Assembly: GCA_020432165.1 (NCBI GenBank)
Contig: JAGQGU010000053.1
Location: 1-52,667 of the forward strand
DNA length: 52,667 nt
Source: Thermomicrobiales bacterium
Lineage (GTDB): Bacteria; Chloroflexota; Chloroflexia; Thermomicrobiales; UBA6265
Reading direction: 5' to 3'
Within the stretch, counting starts at the first letter, position 1, and every line of letters begins with the position of its first letter. The notes under the pieces were generated by a model, which saw only the letters and a program-made list of their open reading frames with translations, did not search any database and was not told the origin of the DNA. The position numbers and the translations under genes were made by a program. Of the stretch, positions 43,539-52,648 are shown one piece after another.

Positions 43539-44648
43539 TTACAGCAGATGTTCTGTCAGCACTATACGCGTTTTTCGCGCGGTTTGTTCCCAGGTGAATC
43601 CCTCGGACCATGATCGACCGTTCGCAATCACCTGGTGCTTTAGCGTTTCGTCGGAAAGCAACTCCGCTATTCGCGCTGTCAATTCCTCGCAATCGTCGTG
43701 ATCGAAGCGGATAGCGGCGTCGCCACCAATCTCGTCGAGCGAACTTCCGCGGGCGGCGATCACGGGTGTGCCGCACGCCATCGCTTCCAGAATCGGCATG
43801 CCGAATCCTTCGAATCGGGAGGGTTGGACAAAGATATCCGCCGCCCGGTAAAGCGCTGGCAAATCATCATCCGGCACGTAGTCGAGAACCCGGAGATGAT
43901 CTCCCAGTCCTGCCTCAGAGAGCTCGGCCATGACCTCATCTGCCATCCAGCCCTGCTTGCCGGCGATGACCAAATCAATACTCGTCTCTTTGTTGAGCTG
44001 CGCGATAGCGTGGCCGAGTACCGGCAGATTCTTCCGCGGTTGAATAGTGCCTACCGCCAGGACAAACGGATTGTTGAGTAGATAGCGGTCTCGCAAGGTT
44101 GTATCGGCTGTCGTGGGCAACGTCGACATCGCTGGATTGACACCGTGGTGGATAACGGTCATCTTGCTTGCTGGCACTTTGTAGAACCGGGTCAGGTCAC
44201 GCGCTGTCTGTCCGCTGGGCACGATGATGTGCCGAGCGACTTTCGCACTCCAGCGCGTGGTGTAGTCCAGCATCCGCAGTTGACTCTCTGGATGACTCTC
44301 CGGCCAATGGAGATAGCCGAGATCGTGGATCGTGACCACGCTCGGCGGATGATAGAGCGGAACGACATGACTCGGCACAAAGAGCCCGTTCACACGATGG
44401 CGTAAGAGTTCGCCAGAGAGACGCAAATGCGTCCACAGGCGCGGGCTCGGAATCTCTCGTAGCTCCGCATTCGCAGGGAGATCATCTGCCAGTGATCCGC
44501 CAGCACCATTGGTGTAGAGTCGCCAATCGAATTCGACGGGTTCCGCCAGGAGTCCCTGAATCAGCTGATAGGAATAGTTTTCGGTACCGGTGCGTGTGCG
44601 CCCAACAGCGCGGCTGGCATCAATACCGATAACGGGTGTCGAACTCAC
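43539..44648 (-). CDS. family 4 glycosyltransferase
   Basis: The 369-residue GT-B enzyme transfers a sugar from a nucleotide donor, most likely to a surface glycan or lipid. The N-terminal domain carries [14 protein letters not shown], the donor-side loop is [13 protein letters not shown], and the C-terminal EX7E motif is [18 protein letters not shown]. The start is GTG, overlapping the stop of fabZ by 4 bases, so the two are co-translated. Acceptor and sugar are unknown. Confidence 0.9.
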   Translation of the reverse strand: MSSTPVIGIDASRAVGRTRTGTENYSYQLIQGLLAEPVEFDWRLYTNGAGGSLADDLPANAELREIPSPRLWTHLRLSGELLRHRVNGLFVPSHVVPLYHPPSVVTIHDLGYLHWPESHPESQLRMLDYTTRWSAKVARHIIVPSGQTARDLTRFYKVPASKMTVIHHGVNPAMSTLPTTADTTLRDRYLLNNPFVLAVGTIQPRKNLPVLGHAIAQLNKETSIDLVIAGKQGWMADEVMAELSEAGLGDHLRVLDYVPDDDLPALYRAADIFVQPSRFEGFGMPILEAMACGTPVIAARGSSLDEIGGDAAIRFDHDDCEELTARIAELLSDETLKHQVIANGRSWSEGFTWEQTARKTRIVLTEHLL

Positions 44649-45109
44649 TTCAACATGGGATCCGGCACGAGCGCGAACATGAGTTCGCCCTTACAGGCGA
44701 GTTCACCGTCGACTGTTGCGGTGGCATTGCAGGTGCCGATTCCACGACGAAACTGTCCGAGTTCAACCGTCATCAACAGCGTATCGCCCGGCTTCACCTG
44801 TCGCTTGAAGCGGACATTGTTGATGCCCGCGAAGAGCGCCAGCTTGTCCTTATACTCATCCATTACCTTGAGGGCGACGCCGCCGGTTTGGGCCATGGCC
44901 TCGACAATGAGCACCCCCGGCATCACCGGGTACTCGGGAAAGTGGCCTTGAAAGAAGGGTTCGTTGGCCGTGACATTCTTGATACCGACGGACTTGACGC
45001 CTGGCTCCAGTTCCAGAATGCGATCGACCAACAGGAAGGGGTAGCGATGTGGGAGCAACTCGCGAATCGCCAGACTATCCATGGGGAGTGTGATTTCCAA
45101 AACGAACAT
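44645..45109 (-). CDS. fabZ: 3-hydroxyacyl-[acyl-carrier-protein] dehydratase
   Basis: FabZ removes water from 3-hydroxyacyl-ACP in fatty acid elongation. The hot-dog-fold protein (about 154 residues) has the signature [14 protein letters not shown]. It also has the active-site stretch [20 protein letters not shown] with the catalytic His and Glu. The start is uncertain: ATG at 45109 is listed, while TTG at 45100 has AGAGG at better spacing and ATG at 45082 is a shorter option. It is divergent from gpsA, 63 bases away, so both membrane-lipid genes share a control region. Confidence 0.93.
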   Translation of the reverse strand: MFVLEITLPMDSLAIRELLPHRYPFLLVDRILELEPGVKSVGIKNVTANEPFFQGHFPEYPVMPGVLIVEAMAQTGGVALKVMDEYKDKLALFAGINNVRFKRQVKPGDTLLMTVELGQFRRGIGTCNATATVDGELACKGELMFALVPDPMLK

Positions 45110-45172
45110 CCTCTCAGCAATGGCCAATGCCATAATGGTTGATAGTGGCAGTCTAGGAAAGGGAGCGCTTGC

Positions 45173-46186
45173 ATGCAAACTGAAGCGAGCAAAGTAGCGA
45201 TTGTCGGGGCGGGAGCCTGGGGCACGACGTTGGCCCTGGTAGCGCATCGTGCTGGTGCGGAAACCACACTGCTGGTCCGCAATGAGGTTGCTTTCCAGAG
45301 TATGCATAGCGATCGAAGTCACCCGACATCACTTACCGGCGTGAGGCTACCGCTTGATCTCGAGATCTCGCAGGATACCGAGGGTGCACTGGCAGAAGCC
45401 GAGATCGTGATCCTGACTATTCCTACGCAAAAACTGCGAGCCGGTGTCTCTGCCATCGCCCATCAATTGCGCGGCAAAATCGTTGTTTCGGCCGCGAAAG
45501 GGATCGAGATCGGTACATCACTGCTGCCGACCCAGATTCTGGAAGAAGTGTTGGGGGTGTCGCCGGAGACGCCTATTTGTGCACTCTCTGGACCGAATCT
45601 GGCGGGAGAGATTGCGATTGGTAAGCCCGCTACCACTGTCATTGCCGGTGCGGATGCTGCCGCCAACATCGCCGTGCAGAATGCGCTTATGGGTCCGAAT
45701 TTCCGGGTTTACACCAGCAGCGATGTGGTCGGTGTGCAGATAGGTGGCGCGCTCAAGAATGTGATCGCGATCGGCGCAGGAATCGGCGATGGATTACGTG
45801 CTGGCGATAACGCCAAGGCGGCCTTCATGACGCGCGGTATCGCCGAGATATCCCGACTCGGTGTGGCGCTGGGAGCGCAACCACTGACCTTTGCCGGTCT
45901 CAGTGGTATCGGCGATCTCATCTGTACCTGTAGCAGCAATCTTTCGCGCAATCATCATGTGGGTGTGCGACTCGCGGCCGGGGAGTCGCTCGCACAGATT
46001 CGCGCAAACATGAAAGAGGTTGCCGAGGGCGTGGATACCACGCGCGCCACCGTCGAGATGGCGCGGTCGCGTGGTATCGATATGCCGATTGCGGAAGAGA
46101 TGTACCGGGTGCTCTTCGAAGGAAAGTCGCCGGAAGACGCGGTGCAGACACTCATGGGCCGTGAACCGCGGCACGAGTTGCACTAG
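45173..46186 (+). CDS. gpsA: glycerol-3-phosphate dehydrogenase [NAD(P)+]
   Basis: Reduces dihydroxyacetone phosphate to sn-glycerol 3-phosphate, the backbone of phospholipids. The 337-residue enzyme has the N-terminal dinucleotide motif [18 protein letters not shown], the [12 protein letters not shown] motif, the catalytic lysine region [12 protein letters not shown] and [16 protein letters not shown] in the C-terminal domain. An AAGGGAG site precedes the ATG. It overlaps convergent purA by 4 bases at the 3' ends. Confidence 0.96.
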   Translation: MQTEASKVAIVGAGAWGTTLALVAHRAGAETTLLVRNEVAFQSMHSDRSHPTSLTGVRLPLDLEISQDTEGALAEAEIVILTIPTQKLRAGVSAIAHQLRGKIVVSAAKGIEIGTSLLPTQILEEVLGVSPETPICALSGPNLAGEIAIGKPATTVIAGADAAANIAVQNALMGPNFRVYTSSDVVGVQIGGALKNVIAIGAGIGDGLRAGDNAKAAFMTRGIAEISRLGVALGAQPLTFAGLSGIGDLICTCSSNLSRNHHVGVRLAAGESLAQIRANMKEVAEGVDTTRATVEMARSRGIDMPIAEEMYRVLFEGKSPEDAVQTLMGREPRHELH

Positions 46187-47454
46187 CGCGACAGCAGTTG
46201 CTCTCGTGCGGGACCAACGCCGACGTACTTCACCGGCGCACCAATTTGCTCCTCGATCACACCGATATACGCCTGCGCATTCTCTGGCAGGTCGTTGAAC
46301 GATCGCAGCTCGGTGGTGTCCTGATTCCAACCGGGTAGCGTGGCCCACTCCGGTGTCGCTCCGACCAGATTGTCGAGTTGGGCGGGCACATGGTGGAGTT
46401 CCGCTCCAGACAGGTGATACCCGGTGCACACATTCACGTTCTCGAAAGTATCCAGCACATCCACCAGCGTGAGCGCGACCTCGGTGACACCATTCAACCG
46501 ACCCGATTGCCGTGCGGCCACGCCATCGAACCAGCCGGTGCGTCGTGGTCGACCAGTAGTGGTGCCGTATTCGTTACCGCGCTGGCGAATCAGCTCGCCC
46601 GTCTCATCGTTGAGTTCGGTCACCATCGGACCGGCGCCGACGCGCGTGCTGTAGGCCTTATACACACCAAGCACACGTGTGACCTGAGGCGGGGCTACGC
46701 CCGCACCCTGGCAGGCACCGGCCGCCGTTGGTGAGGAACTGGTGACATAGGGGTAGGTACCGTAATCGATATCGAGCATCGCACCCTGGGCACACTCAAT
46801 CAGAATGTTGGCACCGTCCGCCAGAGCATCCTGCACGACGACCTCGGTCGGAGTGATCAGTGGGCGGATACCCTCGGCGAGTTCATTCAGCTCGTTATAG
46901 AGCTCCATGAAATCAACTTCGGGAGCGTGAAAGACATTGGCGAAGATCGCATTTTTGCTATCGACTTCGATCGCCAGCTTGCGTCGCAGGATGGCATCGT
47001 CCAGCAGGTCGCACATGCGGATGCCATGGCGAGCGACCTTATCGGCATAGGCCGGACCGTTGCCACGCAACGTAGTCCCGATCTCTTCGCCTTCACGTCG
47101 CTGTTCTTCCAGGCGGTCAAGCTGCGCGTGATAGGGGAGAACGAGATGGGCACGATCGCTGATGCGCAAGCGGCTGATATCGATGCCGCGATTGGCGAGA
47201 TCACGCAGTTCCTCGGCCAGTGTCGGCAGATCGACGACCACGCCGGCACCGATAACGCAATCGACATCGTCATTGAGAATGCCGGAGGGGATGAGATGCA
47301 GCTTGAAGACGCCTTTGTCGGTTTTAACCGTGTGGCCGGCGTTGCTGCCGCCATTGGCGCGCACCACCATGCTGGCGCTTCCGGCAAGGGCATCAGTCAG
47401 CTTGCCTTTACCCTCGTCACCCCATTGTCCACCCATGATGATTGTTGCCGGCAT
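46183..47454 (-). CDS. purA: adenylosuccinate synthetase
   Basis: Joins IMP and aspartate using GTP to form adenylosuccinate in AMP synthesis. The 423-residue protein starts with the GTP-site motif GGQWGDEGKGKLTDAL and contains NGGSNAGHTV with the catalytic His and GTTLRGNGPAYADK. QGAMLDIDYGTYPYVTSS and the IMP-binding TGRPRRTGWFD follow. Length is standard. No other purine gene is adjacent. It converges with gpsA. Confidence 0.97.
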   Translation of the reverse strand: MPATIIMGGQWGDEGKGKLTDALAGSASMVVRANGGSNAGHTVKTDKGVFKLHLIPSGILNDDVDCVIGAGVVVDLPTLAEELRDLANRGIDISRLRISDRAHLVLPYHAQLDRLEEQRREGEEIGTTLRGNGPAYADKVARHGIRMCDLLDDAILRRKLAIEVDSKNAIFANVFHAPEVDFMELYNELNELAEGIRPLITPTEVVVQDALADGANILIECAQGAMLDIDYGTYPYVTSSSPTAAGACQGAGVAPPQVTRVLGVYKAYSTRVGAGPMVTELNDETGELIRQRGNEYGTTTGRPRRTGWFDGVAARQSGRLNGVTEVALTLVDVLDTFENVNVCTGYHLSGAELHHVPAQLDNLVGATPEWATLPGWNQDTTELRSFNDLPENAQAYIGVIEEQIGAPVKYVGVGPAREQLLSR

Positions 47455-47511
47455 CTCAGCCCTCTCTGGAAATTGTCTTCGTCAGCGTGTTCTGGCACGA
47501 ATGTGCCGCCG

Positions 47512-48594
47512 CTATTGTCGCATGTCTCGGAGTTCAGCGAATTTCGCTTTCTCGGTATCGCTCAAATTCTGCGGCAATTCGATTTGAATCGTAACCAACA
47601 GGTCACCAGCGGGTTGTTTGCCACTGGCTGGCAGCCCCTTGCCCCGAAGCCGGAAGACACGGCCGTTTTCGGTTCCCGCTGGTATCGTGAGCGCTACCTT
47701 GCCAGTCAGCGTCTCCAGTACCTTCTCGCCGCCAAGGATGGCCGTATAGAGCGGAACCTTGGCATCCATGCGGATATTGCGACCCTCGAGCCGATAGAGC
47801 GGATCGGGCAGCACGTTGATCATCAGATAGACATCGCCACTCGGACCACCGTTCATACCGGGGCCGCCCTGGCCAGCGATACGCACGCGCGAACCGGTCT
47901 TGACACCCATTGGGATCTTGACCTCAAGCGTCTTGGTTTTGCTGATTTGACCGGTGCCATTGCAGGTTGGGCAGGTACCACCGCGGATAATGCCGGTGCC
48001 TCCGCAGGTCGGGCAGGTCTCCGGTGTCTGTAACGTCATCTTGCGGCGGGTGCCGTGCAGCGTTTCGCGCAATGTGACATCAGCATGGACTTCCAGATCG
48101 TCACCACGGGTGGGACGGCCAGGCCGAGCGCCGCGTCGATCTTCACGCTCGTCGTTGCCAAAGAGCAGATTGAAGAAATCGGAGAAGCGACCACCACCAT
48201 CGCGGAAGCCACCACCTTCCGACCACTCCCAGCTACCACTCGGCGCATCGCCGCCGGTGAACCAGCGCTCGAAGTCCTCATCGGACTGATGAGTAGGGCG
48301 GGTGTATTGGCGTGGACCGGTGGAGGTGCGAACATCGTCCGGATCAATACCGGCATCGCGGTAGCGCTGCCAATCTTCACCGAAACGATCGTACATGCGT
48401 CGCTTGGAGGCATCGGAAAGTACCTCGTAGGCCTCGTTGACCTCCTGGAACTTTTCCTTGGCGGTGGGATCGTCGGGATGGGTATCGGGATGGACCTCGC
48501 GTGCCTTGGCACGGAAGGCAGATTTGATTTCGGTTTCGGATGCTGTGCGCGGAATACCCAGCACAGCGTAATAGTCTTTGAATGCTACAGGCAT
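47512..48594 (-). CDS. DnaJ-like co-chaperone with a reduced zinc finger
   Basis: The 360-residue protein has an N-terminal J domain with the HPD motif (His35-Asp37) that stimulates DnaK ATPase, a Gly/Trp-rich linker and two beta-barrel substrate domains. Between them lies only one pair of CxxCxGxG repeats (CPTCGGTGII, CPTCNGTG, around 190-212) where canonical DnaJ has four. It is therefore intermediate between type I DnaJ and CbpA-like type II proteins. No dnaK or grpE lies beside it, so it may be a second, specialised J protein. Confidence 0.88.
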   Translation of the reverse strand: MPVAFKDYYAVLGIPRTASETEIKSAFRAKAREVHPDTHPDDPTAKEKFQEVNEAYEVLSDASKRRMYDRFGEDWQRYRDAGIDPDDVRTSTGPRQYTRPTHQSDEDFERWFTGGDAPSGSWEWSEGGGFRDGGGRFSDFFNLLFGNDEREDRRGARPGRPTRGDDLEVHADVTLRETLHGTRRKMTLQTPETCPTCGGTGIIRGGTCPTCNGTGQISKTKTLEVKIPMGVKTGSRVRIAGQGGPGMNGGPSGDVYLMINVLPDPLYRLEGRNIRMDAKVPLYTAILGGEKVLETLTGKVALTIPAGTENGRVFRLRGKGLPASGKQPAGDLLVTIQIELPQNLSDTEKAKFAELRDMRQ

Positions 48595-48650
48595 GGCGAC
48601 TCCTCGTCTGGGTTTACTGCTTGCATTCTACAATGTTGAGTCGATCCGTG

Positions 48651-49268
48651 TCAACTCTGGCCGGTATCGCCTGTATTGGCAGCTTCCATCGCTGGTCGGA
48701 ATGGAGCGAGCAGGCGAGTTTCGCCGCGACCCATGCGTCCATAACAGCGGTTCAGGTACCAGAAAGCGAGGAGGAGCACCGGAACGACCGCATAGGGCGC
48801 GAATACAGCTACAAGCGCGAGTACACCGCAGATGAAGTCTTCCAGCAGGCTGATGATGGGATTCCCCAGTCCCCTGGTGTTCGCCGTAATGGCGGGACGA
48901 GCCGATGCCTTGAACCAGTGCACGGCACCACCAATGACGAGACCGAATATCATGGCAGAGACGAGATGAATGCTTTCGTCCTGATGCGCTACCGCCATGA
49001 AGGCGAGGGCAGCTGCACCGGGACGAAGGGCTGTATTGATGAAATCACTAATGGCATCGACCTTCGCGATTTTGTCGGGAATCAATTCCAGTGGCAGAAG
49101 CAGCGCGATCACCAGAAGCCCCACATTTGAGGATAGCCAGTTGTAGGGCGTGGGGAGGTTGACTACGTTGGTCGCGCGGTCAGCGAGAGCCAGGATGAGT
49201 AGCGGCAACCAGGCGTTGAGGCCAGCGGCTGCGGAAAGACCGGTTCCGGTGAGAAAGAGGGATAACAT
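48651..49268 (-). CDS. DUF4126 membrane protein
   Basis: A 205-residue protein with about five hydrophobic segments. The opening TGTGLSAAAGLNAWLPLLIL and LELIPDKIAKVDAISDFINT match the DUF4126 family pattern, whose function is unknown. The ATG at 49268 is preferred over the upstream GTG-containing frame. A conspicuous inverted repeat around a TATAAT box lies upstream (49310-49347). Confidence 0.82.
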   Translation of the reverse strand: MLSLFLTGTGLSAAAGLNAWLPLLILALADRATNVVNLPTPYNWLSSNVGLLVIALLLPLELIPDKIAKVDAISDFINTALRPGAAALAFMAVAHQDESIHLVSAMIFGLVIGGAVHWFKASARPAITANTRGLGNPIISLLEDFICGVLALVAVFAPYAVVPVLLLAFWYLNRCYGRMGRGETRLLAPFRPAMEAANTGDTGQS

Positions 49269-49309
49269 GCACACGTCCTGCCGAAGGTGAAGGGTGCCGA
49301 AAATACGGC

Positions 49310-49347
49310 AATGCGACAGCTATCGATTATACGAAAACTGTCGCATT
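49310..49347 (-). promoter_or_regulatory. inverted repeat flanking a TATAAT box upstream of DUF4126 gene
   Basis: AATGCGACAG (49310-49319) and CTGTCGCATT (49338-49347) are perfect 10-base arms around an 18-base centre. On the minus strand the centre contains TATAAT (49326-49331). It could be an operator that covers the -10 element or the lexA transcript's terminating hairpin; a matching -35 box was not found at 17 bases. Confidence 0.5.
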
Positions 49348-49369
49348 CACGGCCAAAATATGATGGAAA

Positions 49370-50011
49370 CTAGTCGATCTGGCGGACGACGCTAACCAAC
49401 TTGCCCTGAATACGGACATTGTCGGCCGGGGTATAGATCGGATCCATGGTGATATTGGCTGGCTGCAACCGTACGGTATCACCTTCCAGATAGAATTTCT
49501 TGAGTGTGGTTTCGCGCTCGCTCTCAAGCCAGACCGCAACGGTTTCGCCATTCTCACAGGTACTTTGAGCCCGGAGGACAACGATATCGCCATCATTGAT
49601 GAGCGCATCGATCATGGAGAGACCCTTGACTTTGAGTGCAAAGAGCCCTTCGCCACCCCGCGGTGCAACTTCGGGGCTGACTTCGATCTGCCCGAGGATG
49701 TCCTCCTGCGAGAAGGCTTCCGGCACCTCAATCGGCAGACCAGCTGCGATCTGCCCGACGATATTGACCGCGACGGCATTACTGCTGCGCTGTGGGATTC
49801 GCCCGACAAGCTCGATACCGCGCGAGATGTTGCGGTTCCGGCGGATGAGATCGCGCTCCTCAAGTACCTTGAGGTTGTAATCGACCACACTGGTGGAGGA
49901 AATACCAAGTTCGTTCTTGATATCGCGGATTGTCGGTGGGTAATCGTTCTGATCAAGGAAGGCCGCGATATAATCGAGTACGGCTTGCTGGCGATCGGAT
50001 AGCTTTTTCAT
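49370..50011 (-). CDS. lexA: LexA SOS repressor
   Basis: LexA represses DNA-damage genes and self-cleaves when RecA is activated. The 213-residue protein has a winged-helix DNA-binding domain (LSDRQQAVLDYIAAFLDQ, then YPPTIRDIKNELGISSTSVV), the Ala90-Gly91 cleavage site (GQIAAGLPIE), catalytic Ser132 (GLSMID) and Lys171 (TTLKKF). The frame is open to 50098, but the start at 50011 is chosen. The promoter and LexA box at 50069-50098 lie inside the longer frame and put the transcript start near 50062, and GAGG lies 9 bases before the ATG at 50011. Confidence 0.95.
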   Translation of the reverse strand: MKKLSDRQQAVLDYIAAFLDQNDYPPTIRDIKNELGISSTSVVDYNLKVLEERDLIRRNRNISRGIELVGRIPQRSSNAVAVNIVGQIAAGLPIEVPEAFSQEDILGQIEVSPEVAPRGGEGLFALKVKGLSMIDALINDGDIVVLRAQSTCENGETVAVWLESERETTLKKFYLEGDTVRLQPANITMDPIYTPADNVRIQGKLVSVVRQID

Positions 50012-50068
50012 GGATTGGGCCTCATCGCGCGGAGCCTTGCGGGTGGCTCGTGACATATCGACACTGGC

Positions 50069-50098
50069 AGTATAGGTGCGAACAAGTGTTCGTGTCAA
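50069..50098 (-). promoter_or_regulatory. lexA promoter
   Basis: On the minus strand TTGACA (50093-50098) and TATACT (50069-50074) are separated by 18 bases, close to consensus for the vegetative sigma factor. The whole spacer is occupied by the LexA box. Confidence 0.88.
50079..50092 (-). promoter_or_regulatory. LexA operator (SOS box)
   Basis: The palindrome CGAACAAGTGTTCG fits the Gram-positive-type SOS box CGAAC-N4-GTTCG and lies between the -35 and -10 of the lexA promoter, a direct autorepression arrangement. It is also about 80 bases upstream of mutS2 on the opposite strand. Confidence 0.88.
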
Positions 50099-50171
50099 CA
50101 GATTTCAGATCATCTGTTCGTTTTGTCTATTCTTCCCGAGATGGCGGGTATGGTGACCATCGCTATAACCT

Positions 50172-52592
50172 ATGATTACTGATCACACATTAGGAAAACT
50201 TGAATTCGGCCGCATCCTGGAAATGCTGGCCAGGGAATGCCGTTACTCGGTTGCGGTTGATCGCGCCAATGCAATCCGGCCGACATCGAATCCGCAGCTG
50301 GTGGAATCGCTATTGGCTACGACGGCCGAAGCGGAAGCATTGCTCTTCCAGTTCCCCGCGTTCAGCATTGGTGGAGCGCGCGATGTGCGAGATCTGGTGA
50401 CGAAAAGCACCAAGGGATTCCGCATTCAACCAGCCGAGTTGCTCACACTTATCGATACTCTGCGCGCGGCACGAGAGGTGCGAAATCAGTTTCGCAAGTT
50501 GCCAGATGCCTCCGAGCGTTACCCGCATCTGCTCGAATTCGCTGACAGTATCGAGAATTTCAGCACGCTGGAAGCCGACCTGAATCGCACGATCGGACCG
50601 CGTGGCGATGTGTTGGATAGTGCCAGCCCGGCACTGGGTCGGATTCGACAGGCAGTGAGGATCGCGCACAGTCGGTTGCACGACCGTCTCAATAGCTTCC
50701 TTTCTGGCAGTCGTCACAGCAGTGCGCTGCAAGAGAACATCGTGACCATGCGTGACGGTCGTTACGTGATTCCGGTGAAGGCGGAAGCGCGCGGTCTGAT
50801 CAAGGGTATCGTGCACGATACCTCTGCCAGCGGCCAAACGCTCTTCATCGAACCCTTCGATGTGGTGGAGCTCAATAATCGCTGGCGAGAGCAGCAGTTG
50901 GAGGAACAGCGCGAGGTCGATCGTATACTCGATGTCATCAGCGGCAAGGTCGGTGATCACGCCGATGCGCTCGGTCGGATGGTAGAAGCGTTGGCTTCGA
51001 TCGATCTGGCTGTTGCCAAGGCGCGTCTAGCGGCAAAGATGGAAGCGACCAGGCCGGTTGTGCACCGCGGTCGTAAGGGTGAACGCATGCGTGATACCGA
51101 CGTGCGTCACCCTTCGCACTACATCAAACTCGACCATGCCCGTCACCCGTTGCTGGATCAGCAGAAGGTGGTACCGACTGATATCGAGATTGGCGACAAG
51201 TTCCGTGTCTTGCTCGTCACTGGCCCGAATACTGGCGGCAAGACCGTTGCCCTCAAGACGGTGGGACTGCTCACGGTGATGGCACAGTCCGGCCTCTTTA
51301 TTCCCGCCTATGCCGATTCTGTGATCAGCGTCTTCCACGATATCTACGTGGATATTGGAGATGAGCAGAGTATCGAGCAGAGTCTGAGCACATTTAGCTC
51401 ACACATCACCAACATCATTAACATGCTCGAACGCGTTCACAGCGATAGCCTGGTGCTGCTGGATGAGGTCGGTGCTGGTACCGATCCCCAGGAAGGTTCG
51501 GCGTTGGCGCGGGCAATTATCGATGACCTGCTCTCGAAGCGGGCGATGGTTATCGCGACCACCCACTACTCCGAGGTGAAGGCCTACGCCTACGCCACGC
51601 GTGGTGCGGAAAATGCCAGCGTCGAGTTCGATCTTGCTTCGTTGCGCCCAACCTATCGCCTGATGATCGGTGTGCCCGGTAAGTCGAATGCACTTTCGAT
51701 TGCGGCGCGTCTCGGCATGCCGAAACGCGTGATTGATGCTGCGGGAGCCATGCTTGATCCGGACGATGAAGACGCCCAGCAACTGATCGATGATATTCGG
51801 ACGCGGCGTGATGATATCTCCGCCGAGCTCTCCCGCGCGAAGCAGGCGGAGGATGATGCGCGCGAACTGCGTCGTCGTGCCGCCCGTGTGCTGCACGAGG
51901 CCGAAGAAATCAAGAAAAAGGCTCGCGCCGAGGCGATCGCCGAGGTCGAGGCTGAGCTCAATGAGGCACGCGAGGCCGCACGCGAGATCAACCGGATCAA
52001 GCGTAGTGGTATAGGCGAGCTGCCGGATCGCGTGGAGACTGCACGCCGGATTCGCGAAGCACAGGAGCAGGTGCGCGAGGTGGAGCGGCGCAAAGCGACA
52101 CCGAAACCACCAGTGGTTATGGACAAGGCTCCTCTCAAGCCCGGCGATCGAGTGCGGGTGCTCGCCTTTGACGAACTCGGCGATGTTGTCAGTGTCGATG
52201 GCATCAATGCCGAGGTGCTGATGGGCAGCATGAAAGTGCGCCAGCCACTGAGTTCACTGGAGCGGGTTGGGAAAGCGAAACAGCCGGAGCGGGAGCAAAC
52301 CAGCGCCTCGATTGCGCGCGATCGCGTGGCGGCGATGGGCACCATGCCGCTTGAACTCGATATCCGTGGCAAGCGTGTGGACGAGATTCCTCCCATCGTC
52401 GATAGCTACGTCAACGACGCCTATCTGATGGGTATGCCGATGGTGAGCATTATTCATGGCAAGGGCACCGGGGCTCTGCGCACAGTTGTCCGCGATCTGC
52501 TGAAGGAAAATCCCGCTGTTTCCAAAGCCGAAACGGCACGCCCGAACGAAGGTGGCGACGGCGCCACTGTGGTGCACCTTCGCCAGACATAA
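50172..52592 (+). CDS. mutS2: endonuclease MutS2
   Basis: MutS2 is a MutS-related ATPase with a nuclease tail, implicated in suppressing recombination and, in Bacillus, in rescuing collided ribosomes. The 806-residue protein lacks the mismatch-recognition domain. It has the core and clamp region, Walker A GPNTGGKTVALKT (about 351-363), Walker B LLDEVGAGTDP (about 428-438), a long coiled coil (about 535-640) and a C-terminal Smr domain (about 723-801). The Smr domain has LDIRGKRVDE and IHGKGTGALR. The ribosome binding site is weak. It is divergent from lexA. Confidence 0.96.
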   Translation: MITDHTLGKLEFGRILEMLARECRYSVAVDRANAIRPTSNPQLVESLLATTAEAEALLFQFPAFSIGGARDVRDLVTKSTKGFRIQPAELLTLIDTLRAAREVRNQFRKLPDASERYPHLLEFADSIENFSTLEADLNRTIGPRGDVLDSASPALGRIRQAVRIAHSRLHDRLNSFLSGSRHSSALQENIVTMRDGRYVIPVKAEARGLIKGIVHDTSASGQTLFIEPFDVVELNNRWREQQLEEQREVDRILDVISGKVGDHADALGRMVEALASIDLAVAKARLAAKMEATRPVVHRGRKGERMRDTDVRHPSHYIKLDHARHPLLDQQKVVPTDIEIGDKFRVLLVTGPNTGGKTVALKTVGLLTVMAQSGLFIPAYADSVISVFHDIYVDIGDEQSIEQSLSTFSSHITNIINMLERVHSDSLVLLDEVGAGTDPQEGSALARAIIDDLLSKRAMVIATTHYSEVKAYAYATRGAENASVEFDLASLRPTYRLMIGVPGKSNALSIAARLGMPKRVIDAAGAMLDPDDEDAQQLIDDIRTRRDDISAELSRAKQAEDDARELRRRAARVLHEAEEIKKKARAEAIAEVEAELNEAREAAREINRIKRSGIGELPDRVETARRIREAQEQVREVERRKATPKPPVVMDKAPLKPGDRVRVLAFDELGDVVSVDGINAEVLMGSMKVRQPLSSLERVGKAKQPEREQTSASIARDRVAAMGTMPLELDIRGKRVDEIPPIVDSYVNDAYLMGMPMVSIIHGKGTGALRTVVRDLLKENPAVSKAETARPNEGGDGATVVHLRQT

Positions 52593-52611
52593 TCCAGATC
52601 ACTCTTAAGGC

Positions 52612-52648
52612 GCGATCACCAGACTTTGTGTCTGGTGATCGCTCTTAA
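52612..52648 (+). terminator. terminator of mutS2
   Basis: A 13-bp perfect stem (GCGATCACCAGAC at 52612-52624, complement at 52630-52642) with a 5-base loop, followed by TCTTAACTTT. It lies just after the mutS2 stop. Confidence 0.8.

Noticed and set aside
50056-50098. Upstream ATG starts for lexA
   Set aside because: The promoter and LexA box lie within this stretch, so a transcript starting near 50062 could not use 50098 and would leave almost no leader for 50056.
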